Positions 1 to 8,314 are shown, counted from the first letter of the stretch. The stretch: DNA of 34,149 nt from Streptomyces sp. DI166 (GCF_900091315.1 NZ_FLSP01000089.1:1-34149), one strand, 5' to 3'. A program made the numbers and translations. Notes: generated by a model from the letters alone, not told the origin.

Positions 1-27
1 CGTCCTCAAGCGCCGGACGGGCTGGAA
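1..27. repeat. Partial copy of a dispersed intergenic repeat
   Basis: The first 27 bases match positions 29773-29799 at all but two positions (core CCGGACGGGCTG). The copy at 29773 belongs to a long inverted repeat. This one is cut by the window edge, and a degenerate inverted arm (CCCGGCGTTCTCAAGCG) follows at about 35-51. It lies just past the rpiB stop codon, the usual intergenic setting for such palindromes in Streptomyces. Its function is unknown; it may act as a transcription terminator. Confidence 0.6.
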
Positions 28-59
28 GTGCCGCCCGGCGTTCTCAAGCGCGGCCCGTC

Positions 60-545
60 TTACTGCTGCGGGTGGTGCGGGGGGATCGGGGGGAGGTCGC
101 CTGTTGTTTCGTAGGTCGACAGCATGTCGATGCGGCGGATGTGGCGGGTGTCCTCGGAGAACGGGGTGTTCAGGAACGTCTCCACGAACTTCGTCGCCTC
201 GTCCTGGCTGTGCATGCGGGCGCCGACCGCGACCACGTTGGCGTTGTTGTGCTGGCGGCCCAGGGCCGCGGTCTCCTCGCTCCAGGCGAGAGCCGCGCGG
301 ACGCCCTTGACCTTGTTCGCCGCGATCTGCTCGCCGTTGCCGGAGCCGCCGATCACGATGCCGAGGGCCTCGGGGTCGGCTGCCGTGCGCTCGGCGGCGC
401 GCAGGCAGAAGGGGGGGTAGTCGTCCTGGGCGTCGTAGATGTGGGGACCGCAGTCGACCGGGTCGTGGCCCGCCGCCTTCAGCCACTCGACGAGGTGGTT
501 CTTGAGTTCGTAGCCCGCATGGTCGGAGCCGAGATACACGCGCAT
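60..545 (-). CDS. rpiB: Ribose-5-phosphate isomerase B
   Basis: A 161-residue RpiB/LacAB-family enzyme that interconverts ribose 5-phosphate and ribulose 5-phosphate in the non-oxidative pentose phosphate pathway, in the cytoplasm. The N-terminus MRVYLGSDHAGYELK holds the family GSDHAG motif. The segment GGSGNGEQIAANK carries Glu where E. coli RpiB has its catalytic Cys, as in the M. tuberculosis enzyme, and is followed by the conserved HNNANVVAVGAR stretch. An in-frame upstream start would add 25 residues with no family similarity, so the ATG at 545-543 is preferred. The C-terminal tail ends in Pro, His and Gln residues. It is divergent from the permease at 761 and appears monocistronic. The family call is very secure. 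Confidence 0.95.
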   Translation of the reverse strand: MRVYLGSDHAGYELKNHLVEWLKAAGHDPVDCGPHIYDAQDDYPPFCLRAAERTAADPEALGIVIGGSGNGEQIAANKVKGVRAALAWSEETAALGRQHNNANVVAVGARMHSQDEATKFVETFLNTPFSEDTRHIRRIDMLSTYETTGDLPPIPPHHPQQ

Positions 546-620
546 GTGACGAGTGTGGCACGGACGGTTTCGGGCAGCTGCCCCGGGGTTGGCCCCGGAA
601 AACTGTGAGCAGAATCGCAC

Positions 621-638
621 AACCTCAGGGAAACCTCA
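621..638 (+). promoter_or_regulatory. Direct repeat AACCTCA with 11-bp period
   Basis: Two exact AACCTCA copies (621-627 and 632-638) are separated by four bases, so they lie one helical turn apart. They sit in the 215-bp region between rpiB and the divergent permease, about 125 bp upstream of the permease start. Head-to-tail 7-mers at 11-bp spacing are typical of OmpR-class regulators such as PhoP and of SARP regulators. The bound factor cannot be named from the sequence. Confidence 0.3.
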
Positions 639-760
639 AGTAACGATATGGATTCGAAGGTTCAAATCCTTGATGACCTCCGATTCACTGGACCGATCCG
701 TTCCGACCCGTACTCCGCTCGTACGGGGAAATGCTCACCAGGCGCAAAGGAATCCCCCCT

Positions 761-2221
761 ATGACCTCCACCGGCGACCCCGGTAACGGACTTCAGGCAG
801 GGCTCAAGAACCGGCATCTGTCGATGATCGCCATCGGCGGCGTCATCGGTGCCGGACTGTTCGTGGGATCGAGCTCGGGCATCGCCACCGCGGGCCCGGG
901 CATCCTCCTGTCGTACGCGCTCGTCGGCACGCTCGTGGTGCTGGTGATGCGGATGCTCGGCGAGATGTCCGCCGCCAACCCGACCTCCGGCTCCTTCTCC
1001 GCCCACGCCGACCGCGCCCTCGGCAGTTGGGCCGGTTTCTCCATCGGCTGGCTGTACTGGTTCTTCTGGGTCGTCGTGCTCGCCGTGGAGGCGACCGCCG
1101 GCGCGGTGATCCTGGAGGGGTGGATCCCCGCCGTGCCCCAGTGGGCCTGGGCGCTCATCGTGATGGTGGTGCTGACCGCCACCAACCTGGTCTCCGTCGG
1201 CTCCTACGGCGAGTTCGAGTTCTGGTTCGCCGGGATCAAGGTCGTCGCGATCGCCGCGTTCATCGTGATCGGCGGGCTCGCGGTGTTCGGCGTGCTGCCG
1301 GGCGTCGACTCCGACCAGGCCGGTCTGAGCAACCTCACCTCGCACGGCGGCTTCCTGCCCAACGGGCCCGGCGCCATCCTCACCGGTGTACTGCTCGTCG
1401 TCTTCTCCTTCATGGGCAGCGAGATCGCCACGCTGGCCGCGGGCGAGTCCGAGAACCCGCAGCGGGCCGTCACCAAGGCCACCAACAGCATCATCTGGCG
1501 TGTCGCCGTCTTCTACCTCGGCTCGATCCTCGTCGTGGTGTCCCTGCTCCCCTGGGACAGCAAGGCGATCGCGAAGGATGGTTCCTACGTCGCCGCGCTG
1601 AACTCGCTCGGCATCCCGCACGCCGGTCAGATCATGAACTTCATCGTGCTGACCTCGGTGCTGTCCTGCCTCAACTCCGGTCTGTACACGGCCTCCCGGA
1701 TGGCCTTCTCGCTCGGCCAGCGCGGTGACGCGCCCAAGGCGTTCGCGCGCACGACCGGGCGGGGTGTGCCGCGGACGGCGATCCTCGCGTCCGTCGCGTT
1801 CGGGTTCCTGGCCGTGTTCTTCAACTACGAGTTCCCCGACTCCGTCTTCCTCTTCCTGGTCAACTCCTCCGGTGCCGTGGCGCTGTTCGTGTGGCTGGTG
1901 ATCTGCTTCTCGCAGCTGCGCATGCGGAAGATCATCCAGCGGGAGTCGCCGGAGAAGCTGGTCGTGCGGATGTGGCTGTACCCGTACCTGACCTGGGCGA
2001 CGGCGGCGCTGATCGTGTTCGTGCTCGGCTACATGCTGACCGACACCGAGCACGACGGCCGCAAGACGGTCCTGCTGTCGCTGCTGGTGGCGGCGCTGGT
2101 GCTGGCCGTGGCGTTCGTCCGGGAGCGGGCGAAGAGCCGCCGCCGGGCCGCGGGTCCCGACGCCGCCGGGCCGGTCGAGCGCGACCCCGACTCCGACGCG
2201 GTGAAGGTCGACGTCGGCTGA
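761..2221 (+). CDS. APC-superfamily amino acid permease
   Basis: A 486-residue integral membrane transporter of the amino acid/polyamine/organocation superfamily (GabP/AnsP/ProY-like), expected to import an amino acid by proton symport. The N-terminus has the family signature HLSMIAIGGVIGAGLFVGSS, followed by about twelve hydrophobic segments and the conserved GEFEFWFAGIK loop and GSEIATLAAGESENP stretch. The ATG at 761 is chosen over one at 731 because AAAGGA at 746-751 is correctly spaced from it and the extra ten residues are unconserved. The cytoplasmic tail is rich in Arg and Asp. It closely resembles the permease at 6149, so the two are paralogues. The substrate cannot be deduced, and the gene appears to be transcribed alone. 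Confidence 0.92.
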   Translation: MTSTGDPGNGLQAGLKNRHLSMIAIGGVIGAGLFVGSSSGIATAGPGILLSYALVGTLVVLVMRMLGEMSAANPTSGSFSAHADRALGSWAGFSIGWLYWFFWVVVLAVEATAGAVILEGWIPAVPQWAWALIVMVVLTATNLVSVGSYGEFEFWFAGIKVVAIAAFIVIGGLAVFGVLPGVDSDQAGLSNLTSHGGFLPNGPGAILTGVLLVVFSFMGSEIATLAAGESENPQRAVTKATNSIIWRVAVFYLGSILVVVSLLPWDSKAIAKDGSYVAALNSLGIPHAGQIMNFIVLTSVLSCLNSGLYTASRMAFSLGQRGDAPKAFARTTGRGVPRTAILASVAFGFLAVFFNYEFPDSVFLFLVNSSGAVALFVWLVICFSQLRMRKIIQRESPEKLVVRMWLYPYLTWATAALIVFVLGYMLTDTEHDGRKTVLLSLLVAALVLAVAFVRERAKSRRRAAGPDAAGPVERDPDSDAVKVDVG

Positions 2222-2241
2222 GCCTGCGGGCACGCCGCACG

Positions 2242-2267
2242 GAAGGGGGTCCTGCGGGGCCCCCTTC
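2242..2267. terminator. Hairpin between convergent permease and kinase genes
   Basis: GAAGGGGG pairs with CCCCCTTC around a GC-rich loop that can extend the stem. It lies between the permease stop at 2221 and the convergent kinase stop at 2285, so it can serve both strands. There is no long U tract, as is common in Streptomyces. Confidence 0.65.
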
Positions 2268-2284
2268 TCGCTTGTTCCGAGGGG

Positions 2285-4294
2285 CTAGAGGATGGTGAAG
2301 CTGTCCTTGACCGACTCGTACGTCTGCAGGGCCTTCTCCTCTATGTCCGGCTGGTACCAGGTGTTGATCTGGTACGACTTCCCCTTCTCGTTGAAGCCCA
2401 GCAGCTGTGCGTGCCAGGGGACGCCCTGGAGGGTGAAGGTGTACTCCCACACCACCGCCGGATAGCCGCGGAACGTGGTCTTCTCCAGGCGGATCTTCCG
2501 GTACGCCTGGCCCTGGTGGGCGTTCTGTTCCGAGGTCTGCCAGGTCTCCATCAGGTCGCCGCGGGCGAGGGAGGACTTGGCGACCAGCTCCTGTTTGCCG
2601 TCGGGCGAGGTGTAGTGCACCTCCGCGCCGGTCTTCACGTCCCGCCGCCAGCCGTCCGGGGTCACCCAGGCGAACCCCCCGGCCTCCGTACGGGCGCCGG
2701 GCGGCAGGCTCCGCGGGCGCGAGGTGCCCTCGACGGTGGGCGAGGGGGAGGCGGAGGACGTCGTCGTTCCCCCCTTCGCCTTGCCGTCCTCCGGCGCACC
2801 GCCCGAGTTCAGCGCGATCACCACGGCCACGACCGCTCCGACGGTGACCAGCGCCACGGCCGCGAGCACTCCGGTACGGCGCCGGCCCGGTGCCTGCCCG
2901 GTCGGCGCGGGGCGCAGTTCCGTCCGTGCGTCGGCGTTCACCGCCACGGGCGGTTTGCTCTCCGACCGCACCTCGAAGCGCGCCGCCCCGGAAGCGGCCT
3001 CGGTGGACGCGTTGGGCGTACGGGGCCCACTGCGCCGCCCGAACTGCCTGGTGGGGCGGGGTTCTTCGGGGGCGGGAGGGGCGTCGACGGGTTCCGACGG
3101 TGCCGTCGGAGCGGTCGTGGCCGTCGGGGTCGGGGCCGCCGCCTCAGGAGCGGGGCTCCGCGGTCCGGCGGCCGTCCGCTCAAGCCGTTCCGCGCCCGGG
3201 AGCTCCCCCGTCTCCGGCTCCGTCGTCTCCACCAGGGCCGTCGTCCGGACCTCCGCCACGCCTTCCGGTGCCGCCGGTTCCGGCCATGCCGTATCCGCGA
3301 CCGCCGCCGCCTCCGGGGCCGCCCCGGGCCCTTCCTGGCCCCCGTCGGCACCCGGCTCCTCCGGCTCCCTCGACTCCCCTGGTGTGTCGCCCACCCCCAC
3401 CGTCACAGTCGGCGTAGGCGTCGGGAACGCGACCGCGTGCAGGGCGGACTCCAGTTCCGTCAGCCCTGGGCGGGTCTCCGGTTCCTTGCGGAGCAGGGAT
3501 GTCAGGACGTCCGTCAGCGGGCCCGCCGCGGCGGGGAGTTCGGGCTCCTCGTAGAGGACCGCGTGGAGGGTGGCCAGGGTGGTGTCGCGGGAGAAGGGGG
3601 AGCGGCCGCCCAGGGCCGCACAGAGTGTGGCGCCGAGGGACCAGAGGTCGGACGGGGGGCCCTGGGGGCGGCCGGAGATGCGTTCGGGGGCCATGTAGTC
3701 GGGGGAGCCGACCAGCATGCCCACCATGGTCAGCGCCTTCGCGTCCTGGATCGCCGCGATGCCGAAGTCGGTCAGGACCACGCGCCGGGCCTTCTCCTCG
3801 ACCAGGACGTTCCCGGGCTTGATGTCGCGGTGCAGGACGCCCCGTTCGTGGACCTGGCGCAGCGCCGCGACCAGGCCCAGTCCGATACGGGCCGCTTCGG
3901 CGGGGTTCAGCGGGCCGGTTTCCGTGATGAGGCGTTCCAGGGAGCGGCCGGCGACCAACTCCATGACGATCCAGAGCCGTTCGCCCTCGTCGACGACGTC
4001 GTAGACGCGCACCACGTGGGGGTGGTCGATGCGGGCGGTGGCGCGGGCCTCGCGCAGGGTGCGTTCGCGGCGGGTGCGGGTGTCCTCGGCGTCGAGGCCG
4101 TCGATCCGGATTTCCTTGATCGCCACCGGCCGGTCGAGAATTTCGTCGGCGGCTCGCCACACCCGCCCCATTCCTCCCTGGCCAATACTCTCGACCAACC
4201 GATAGCGCCCGGTCACCAGCAACCCTGGAATCCCACCGCTCCTCGTGTTTCCCGTATTTCCCGGCAATCCGCTGCACCCCCTCAAAATCCCCAC
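2285..4294 (-). CDS. Receptor-type Ser/Thr protein kinase (PknB-like), single TM
   Basis: A 669-residue Hanks-type kinase with its catalytic domain in the cytoplasm. Numbered from the GTG at 4294, the glycine loop is G38QGGMG43, the ATP lysine K60, HRD 155-157, DFG 176-178 and APE 202-204, so all catalytic residues are present. Residues about 290-470 are a Pro/Ala/Thr/Glu-rich linker. A single TM segment (about 475-495, ending VVAVVIALN) follows, then an extracellular domain of about 135 residues (WVTPDGWRRDV to the end) that is not PASTA and that I do not recognise by name. The start is uncertain: GTG at 4294 gives 29 residues before GRYRLVES, and TTG or GTG codons near 4220-4212 would give a more usual kinase N-terminus. 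It is divergent from the LAETG surface protein, with 118 bp between. Confidence 0.9.
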   Translation of the reverse strand: MGILRGCSGLPGNTGNTRSGGIPGLLVTGRYRLVESIGQGGMGRVWRAADEILDRPVAIKEIRIDGLDAEDTRTRRERTLREARATARIDHPHVVRVYDVVDEGERLWIVMELVAGRSLERLITETGPLNPAEAARIGLGLVAALRQVHERGVLHRDIKPGNVLVEEKARRVVLTDFGIAAIQDAKALTMVGMLVGSPDYMAPERISGRPQGPPSDLWSLGATLCAALGGRSPFSRDTTLATLHAVLYEEPELPAAAGPLTDVLTSLLRKEPETRPGLTELESALHAVAFPTPTPTVTVGVGDTPGESREPEEPGADGGQEGPGAAPEAAAVADTAWPEPAAPEGVAEVRTTALVETTEPETGELPGAERLERTAAGPRSPAPEAAAPTPTATTAPTAPSEPVDAPPAPEEPRPTRQFGRRSGPRTPNASTEAASGAARFEVRSESKPPVAVNADARTELRPAPTGQAPGRRRTGVLAAVALVTVGAVVAVVIALNSGGAPEDGKAKGGTTTSSASPSPTVEGTSRPRSLPPGARTEAGGFAWVTPDGWRRDVKTGAEVHYTSPDGKQELVAKSSLARGDLMETWQTSEQNAHQGQAYRKIRLEKTTFRGYPAVVWEYTFTLQGVPWHAQLLGFNEKGKSYQINTWYQPDIEEKALQTYESVKDSFTIL

Positions 4295-4412
4295 TGCGCC
4301 TGTCCGATTGAAACACGATGGTCACACTTCGCGCCGTCCAAGCATAGTGCGGAGAAATCTTGTGGTACCTCTTCAAGTACTGCGAATTCAGGCGCAGCCA
4401 AGGGGGACGAAC

Positions 4413-5138
4413 ATGAGTTCTCGTCGTAGGACGACCATTGCGGGATCGCTGGTCGCAGCATCTATTTCGGCAGTGATGATCCTTCCGTTCACCGCCGCCG
4501 CGGATGACGAGGGACCTCAGAGCAGCAAGGGGGGAAAGGCCGTCGACGAGGCTCCGGCGGGCGTGGAACTCACCACGACTCTGCCCGAGAAGATCTCGGT
4601 CGACAACGCGTCGGAGGAAACGGCGATCACCGCCACGGTGAAAAACGAAGGGACCGAGGACAGCGGAAAGATCAGGCTACTTGTCGTCGGGTTCGAGGGC
4701 CTCACGGTCACAAATGTGCAGGGGTGTTCGGAAATTGCCGAAGGTGATCTGCCGGAGGGTTCGAACAGCGGATTCGCCTGCGCGCTGGACAATCTCGCGG
4801 CCGGTGACTCGAAGTCGTACGACGTCGAGGCGACGTACGACCTGAGCAAGAAGGGCAGGATCTGCCTGCCCGTCCAGACCGCCACCGGGGACAAGACCTT
4901 CTGGCAGCAGGGCCCGGTGCCGTTCGGTACGACGAACCCGTCGCCGAACGCCCCGGCCACCCCGCTGCTTCTGGGCACCGACAACCAGCCGGTGGCCCCG
5001 GGCGGTGACGAGCTGGCCGAGACCGGAGCCAAGCGGGACGTGCTGCCGCTGGGCGCGGCCGGGGCGGCGCTGATCGCCGCGGGCGCGGCCGGGCTGTGGT
5101 GGTCCCAGTTCCGGCGTCCGGTGCGGCAGGAGAACTAG
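4413..5138 (+). CDS. LAETG-anchored (sortase E type) cell-wall protein
   Basis: A 241-residue exported protein. The N-terminus MSSRRRTTIAGSLVAAS continues into a hydrophobic stretch ending TAAADD, a signal peptide with AxA-type cleavage. The middle (about 50-155) reads as an Ig-like/DUF11-like beta domain (TATVKNEGTEDSGKIRLLVV) with cysteines in VQGCSE, GFACAL and GRICLP. A Pro/Asn-rich spacer leads to LAETG at about 201-205, then a hydrophobic segment and a basic tail (FRRPVRQEN). LAxTG followed by TM and a positive tail is the cell-wall sorting signal of class E sortases, as in S. coelicolor long chaplins. AGGGGG at 4401-4406 supports the ATG at 4413. Early codons are less GC-biased than in neighbouring genes. 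Biological role unknown. Confidence 0.85.
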   Translation: MSSRRRTTIAGSLVAASISAVMILPFTAAADDEGPQSSKGGKAVDEAPAGVELTTTLPEKISVDNASEETAITATVKNEGTEDSGKIRLLVVGFEGLTVTNVQGCSEIAEGDLPEGSNSGFACALDNLAAGDSKSYDVEATYDLSKKGRICLPVQTATGDKTFWQQGPVPFGTTNPSPNAPATPLLLGTDNQPVAPGGDELAETGAKRDVLPLGAAGAALIAAGAAGLWWSQFRRPVRQEN

Positions 5139-5166
5139 GACCTGCCGGTTCCGACCGGGGAAACGA

Positions 5167-5216
5167 GAAGAGGCTCGCCGAGGTCGAGGCGGTGTGCGAC
5201 CCCGGCGAGCCTCTTC
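5167..5216. terminator. Strong bidirectional terminator hairpin
   Basis: GAAGAGGCTCGCCG (5167-5180) and its exact complement CGGCGAGCCTCTTC (5203-5216) form a 14-bp stem. Inside it GGTCG/CGACC adds five more pairs after one mismatch, leaving a 10-nt loop. It sits between the convergent LAETG-protein and bioY genes. Confidence 0.85.
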
Positions 5217-5226
5217 GGAGGAGCCG

Positions 5227-5808
5227 TTACTTCTTGAGCAGCTTCCAGGCGGTGGGCAGCAGGCCCATGGCCAGGGCCGCCTTGAGGGCGTCGCCGATGA
5301 GGAAGGGGGTGAGCCCGGCCGCGATCGCCGCGGAGGCCGACAGGTCCGCGGACAGGGCCAGGTACGGGACGCCGATCGCGTAGATGATCGCCTCGCCGAC
5401 CAGCATCGTGCCGGCCATGCGCAGCATCGAGCGGTCGGCGCCGCGGCGGGCCAGGGCGCCGACGGCGGCGGAGGCCAGGATCATGCCGAGGATGTAGCCG
5501 AAGGAGACGCCGATGCCGTGGCTGCCGCCCGCGAACCACGGCACACCGGCGAGACCGGCGAGCGCGTAGAGGGCGAGCGCGGCAACACCGCGGCTCGCGC
5601 CCAGGGTGGTGCCGACGAGCAGCGCGGCGAAGGTCTGGCCGGTCACCGGGACCGGGGAGCCGGGCACCGGCACGGCGATCTGGGCGGCGAGACCGGTGAG
5701 CGCGGCGCCGCCGACGACCAGTGCGATGTCCCGGACACGGGAGGCGGGCAGCAGGTCGGCGAGGACGTGCCCGGTGCGGGCGGGGGCGGCGACAGCGGCG
5801 GTGCTCAT
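5227..5808 (-). CDS. bioY: Biotin transporter BioY (ECF S component)
   Basis: A 193-residue hydrophobic protein with about six TM segments, matching the BioY family that binds biotin in the membrane. Recognisable segments are VPVPGSPVPVTGQTFAALL, the glycine-rich GGSHGIGVSFGYILG loop and a late PFLIGDALKAALAMGLLP segment. BioY can work alone or with the energy-coupling proteins BioM and BioN. No bioM or bioN gene lies beside it here, so it either works alone or uses a shared energising module encoded elsewhere. The ATG at 5808 is preceded by CGGAG at a suitable distance. It is divergent from the second permease. Confidence 0.92.
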   Translation of the reverse strand: MSTAAVAAPARTGHVLADLLPASRVRDIALVVGGAALTGLAAQIAVPVPGSPVPVTGQTFAALLVGTTLGASRGVAALALYALAGLAGVPWFAGGSHGIGVSFGYILGMILASAAVGALARRGADRSMLRMAGTMLVGEAIIYAIGVPYLALSADLSASAAIAAGLTPFLIGDALKAALAMGLLPTAWKLLKK

Positions 5809-6148
5809 GGGGACTCCGCGGGGAGGAGGGCAGTTCGGGACACGGCGACGCTATCCCAGGGGCGGCGGGACGATCACCGTCAGTGGTCGACAAAGGCCGG
5901 AACGTGGGCTTGGTGGGCTCCGTACAAAGCGCCGTGGCTAACGTGACACCGGTCACTGAGGTGAGGACGTGCAGGTCACGAAAGAGGTGGCGGCCGATCT
6001 GTAGGTTTCCGCCAACCGGGAGCGGTGAGGAGTCCCGTACGCTCTGTCCTGTACCTGTCCGGATAGTGGGCTGCCGCTGCTTCTGAGCGGACAACGCCCT
6101 CAGACTGACGGGGTTTTGCCCATCTCACGCATTGGACGAACCGCGCCC
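5809..6148. promoter_or_regulatory. 340-bp divergent promoter region (bioY / permease) with a small palindrome
   Basis: This gap has no convincing ORF and must hold the promoters of bioY (-) and the permease (+). The clearest motif is GTGAC-ACCG-GTCAC at 5943-5956, with 5-bp perfect arms, which could be an operator for a biotin regulator such as BioQ or for something unrelated. A weaker inverted pair, TGTCC/GGACA, lies near 6056-6093. I found no strong sigma70 consensus and no recognisable riboswitch. Confidence 0.3.
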
Positions 6149-7531
6149 ATGCCCAGCACCACCACCGAGACGCCGGCCCACAAGGACGACGTCTCCCTCT
6201 CCCACGGCCTCAAACAGCGCCATCTGTCGATGATCGCCCTCGGCGGTGTCATCGGCGCCGGACTGTTCGTCGGTTCCGGCGCCGGTATCGCCGCCGCCGG
6301 ACCCTCGATCGTCGTCGCCTACGCCCTCTCCGGTCTCCTGGTGATGCTGGTGATGCGGATGCTGGGTGAGATGTCGGCCGCGTATCCGTCCTCCGGCTCC
6401 TTCTCGGCGCATGCCGAGCGGGCGTTCGGACCGTGGGCGGGGTTCACCGCGGGCTGGTCCTTCTGGGTCCTGCTCTGTACGGCCGTCGGCCTGGAGGGCA
6501 TCGGCGCCGCGAAGATCGTCACGGGCTGGCTGCCGGGCACGCCGGAGTGGGTCTGGGTGGCGCTGTTCATGCTGGTGTTCTGCGGCACGAACCTGGCCGC
6601 GGTGAAGAACTTCGGCGAGTTCGAGTTCTGGTTCGCCGCGCTGAAGGTCGCCGCGATCTCCCTGTTCCTGGTGCTGGGCACACTGGCCGTGCTCGGGGTG
6701 CTGCCCGGCACGGACTCCCCCGGCGCCTCGAACCTCACCGACTTCCTGCCGAACGGCGGCGAGGGCCTGATCATCGGCCTGCTGGCCTCGGTCTTCGCCT
6801 ACGGCGGCATGGAGACGGTGACCATCGCGGCGGCCGAGTCGGAGAACCCGGTCAAGGGCGTGGCCAGCGCGGTGCGCACCGCGATGTGGCGGATCGCCCT
6901 GTTCTACATCGGCTCGATGGCGGTCGTCGTGACCCTGGTCCCCTGGGACTCCAAGGCGGTCGTCGAGAAGGGCCCGTACGTGGCCGCCCTGGACGAACTC
7001 GGTATCCCCGGCGCCGGTCAGCTGATGAACGTGGTCGTGCTGGTGGCCCTGCTCTCCGCGATGAACGCCAACATCTACGGCTCCTCGCGCATCGCGTACT
7101 CCCTCGTGCAGCGCGGGCAGGGACCGGCGGTGCTGGGCAGGGTGACGTCCGGTGTGCCGCGCGTCGCCGTGCTCGCCTCCTCGGTCGTCGGCTTCGCCTG
7201 TGTGCGGCTCAGCTACTGGCGTCCGGACGATGTCTTCCCCTGGCTGCTGAACATGATCGGCGCGGTCATCCTGGTCGTCTGGATCTTCATCGCCCTGTCC
7301 CAACTCCGGCTGCGCGCCCGTCTGGAGCGCGAGGCGCCGGAGAGGCTGACAGTGCGCATGTGGGCGTTCCCGGTGCTGACGTGGGTGGCGCTGGCCGGTA
7401 TGGCGGTGGTCTTCGTCCTGATGGCCCGCGAGCCGGACACCCGTGTGCAGCTGTACTCGACCGGCGCAATGACGCTGTTCCTCGCGGTGGTGGGCTACGC
7501 CTGGCAGCGCAAGCGGGCGTCGGAGGCCTGA
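6149..7531 (+). CDS. APC-superfamily amino acid permease (second paralogue)
   Basis: A 460-residue transporter of the same family as the product of the gene at 761. It has the same N-terminal signature (HLSMIALGGVIGAGLFVGSG), the GEFEFWFAALK loop, the TIAAAESENP stretch and about twelve TM segments. The ATG at 6149 is chosen over a TTG at 6116 because conserved sequence starts only after it and GGA lies 12 nt upstream; the ribosome-binding site is weak either way. Substrate unknown. Two similar permeases within 6 kb, separated by unrelated genes, suggest an old duplication or divergent specificity. It ends in a strong terminator and is probably transcribed alone. Confidence 0.92.
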   Translation: MPSTTTETPAHKDDVSLSHGLKQRHLSMIALGGVIGAGLFVGSGAGIAAAGPSIVVAYALSGLLVMLVMRMLGEMSAAYPSSGSFSAHAERAFGPWAGFTAGWSFWVLLCTAVGLEGIGAAKIVTGWLPGTPEWVWVALFMLVFCGTNLAAVKNFGEFEFWFAALKVAAISLFLVLGTLAVLGVLPGTDSPGASNLTDFLPNGGEGLIIGLLASVFAYGGMETVTIAAAESENPVKGVASAVRTAMWRIALFYIGSMAVVVTLVPWDSKAVVEKGPYVAALDELGIPGAGQLMNVVVLVALLSAMNANIYGSSRIAYSLVQRGQGPAVLGRVTSGVPRVAVLASSVVGFACVRLSYWRPDDVFPWLLNMIGAVILVVWIFIALSQLRLRARLEREAPERLTVRMWAFPVLTWVALAGMAVVFVLMAREPDTRVQLYSTGAMTLFLAVVGYAWQRKRASEA

Positions 7532-7551
7532 CCTCCCGGCGACACCCCCGA

Positions 7552-7582
7552 AGCCCCCGTGTCTCTGGCGCGGGGGCTTTTT
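7552..7582 (+). terminator. Intrinsic terminator with U tract
   Basis: AGCCCCCG (7552-7559) pairs with CGGGGGCT (7571-7578), followed by TTTT. It closes the permease transcript directly ahead of the sodF promoter. Confidence 0.9.
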
Positions 7583-7594
7583 GCTGCTAGGTTG

Positions 7595-7617
7595 TTATTG
7601 CGAATAGCTTGCAATAA
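7595..7617 (+). promoter_or_regulatory. Nur-box-like operator of sodF
   Basis: TTATTGC (7595-7601) and GCAATAA (7611-7617) form a perfect 7-bp inverted repeat around a 9-bp AT-rich spacer. The core TTGC-N9-GCAA fits the described binding site of Nur, the nickel-responsive Fur-family regulator that represses sodF in S. coelicolor when nickel is plentiful. It lies 28-50 bp upstream of the sodF start and overlaps a likely -10 (TAGCTT at 7605-7610, with TTGCTG at 7581 as a possible -35), a position that would block transcription. The nur gene is not in this window. Confidence 0.8.
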
Positions 7618-7645
7618 GAGCCCGGCCCGGAGGGGACGTCCACGC

Positions 7646-8296
7646 ATGCCCGTCTACACGCTGCCCGAACTGCCGTACGACTACTCGGCGTTGGCGCCGG
7701 TGATCAGCCCCGAGATCATCGAGCTGCACCACGACAAGCACCACGCGGCGTATGTGAAGGGGGCCAACGACACGCTGGAGCAGTTGGCGGAGGCGCGGGA
7801 GAAGGAGGCGTGGGCGGCGCTCAACGGACTGGAGAAGAACCTGGCCTTCCATCTGTCCGGGCACATCCTGCACTCCCTCTACTGGCAGAACATGACCGGC
7901 CCGAAGGAGGGCGGCGGCGGTGAGCCGCTGGCCGCCGACGGGGTGGGTGAGCTGGCCGACGCGATCACCGAGTCCTTCGGGTCCTTCGCCGCGTTCAAGG
8001 CGCAGTTGTCCAGGGCGGCGGCCACCACACAGGGTTCGGGGTGGGGTGTGCTGGCGTACGAGCCGCTGAGCGGGCGGCTGATCGTGGAGCAGGTCTACGA
8101 CCACCAGGGCAACGTCGGCCAGGGGTCCACGCCGATCCTGGTCTTCGACGCCTGGGAGCACGCCTTCTACCTGCAGTACCGGAACCAGAAGGTCGACTTC
8201 ATCGAGGCCATGTGGCAGGTCGTCAACTGGCAGGACGTGGCCCGTCGCTACGAGGCCGCCAGGTCCCGCGTGGACGTCCTGCTGCTGGCGCCCTGA
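7646..8296 (+). CDS. sodF: Iron (Fe/Zn) superoxide dismutase SodF
   Basis: A 216-residue Fe/Mn-family superoxide dismutase that converts superoxide to oxygen and peroxide in the cytoplasm. The four expected metal ligands are visible: a histidine in ELHHDKHHAAYVKG, a histidine in FHLSGHILHSLYW, the aspartate of VFDAWEHAFYLQY and the histidine of that same segment. The SGWGVLAYEP strand and the terminal QVVNWQDVARRYE helix are also typical. GGAGGGG at 7629-7635 supports the ATG at 7646. Streptomyces SodF proteins are the iron-containing alternative to the nickel enzyme SodN. The operator upstream and the 3'UTR downstream both match the published nickel-switch circuit. Confidence 0.96.
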   Translation: MPVYTLPELPYDYSALAPVISPEIIELHHDKHHAAYVKGANDTLEQLAEAREKEAWAALNGLEKNLAFHLSGHILHSLYWQNMTGPKEGGGGEPLAADGVGELADAITESFGSFAAFKAQLSRAAATTQGSGWGVLAYEPLSGRLIVEQVYDHQGNVGQGSTPILVFDAWEHAFYLQYRNQKVDFIEAMWQVVNWQDVARRYEAARSRVDVLLLAP

Positions 8297-8314
8297 GCCG
8301 CCGTACGGCGTGAG

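Noticed and set aside
656..676. tRNA T-arm-like GGTTCAAATCC between rpiB and the permease
   Set aside because: Only a 4-bp AAGG/CCTT stem forms, and no matching acceptor, D or anticodon arms lie upstream at tRNA distance. It is more likely chance or part of a promoter.
731..760. Upstream ATG for the first permease
   Set aside because: It adds ten unconserved residues, while AAAGGA at 746-751 is correctly placed for the ATG at 761.
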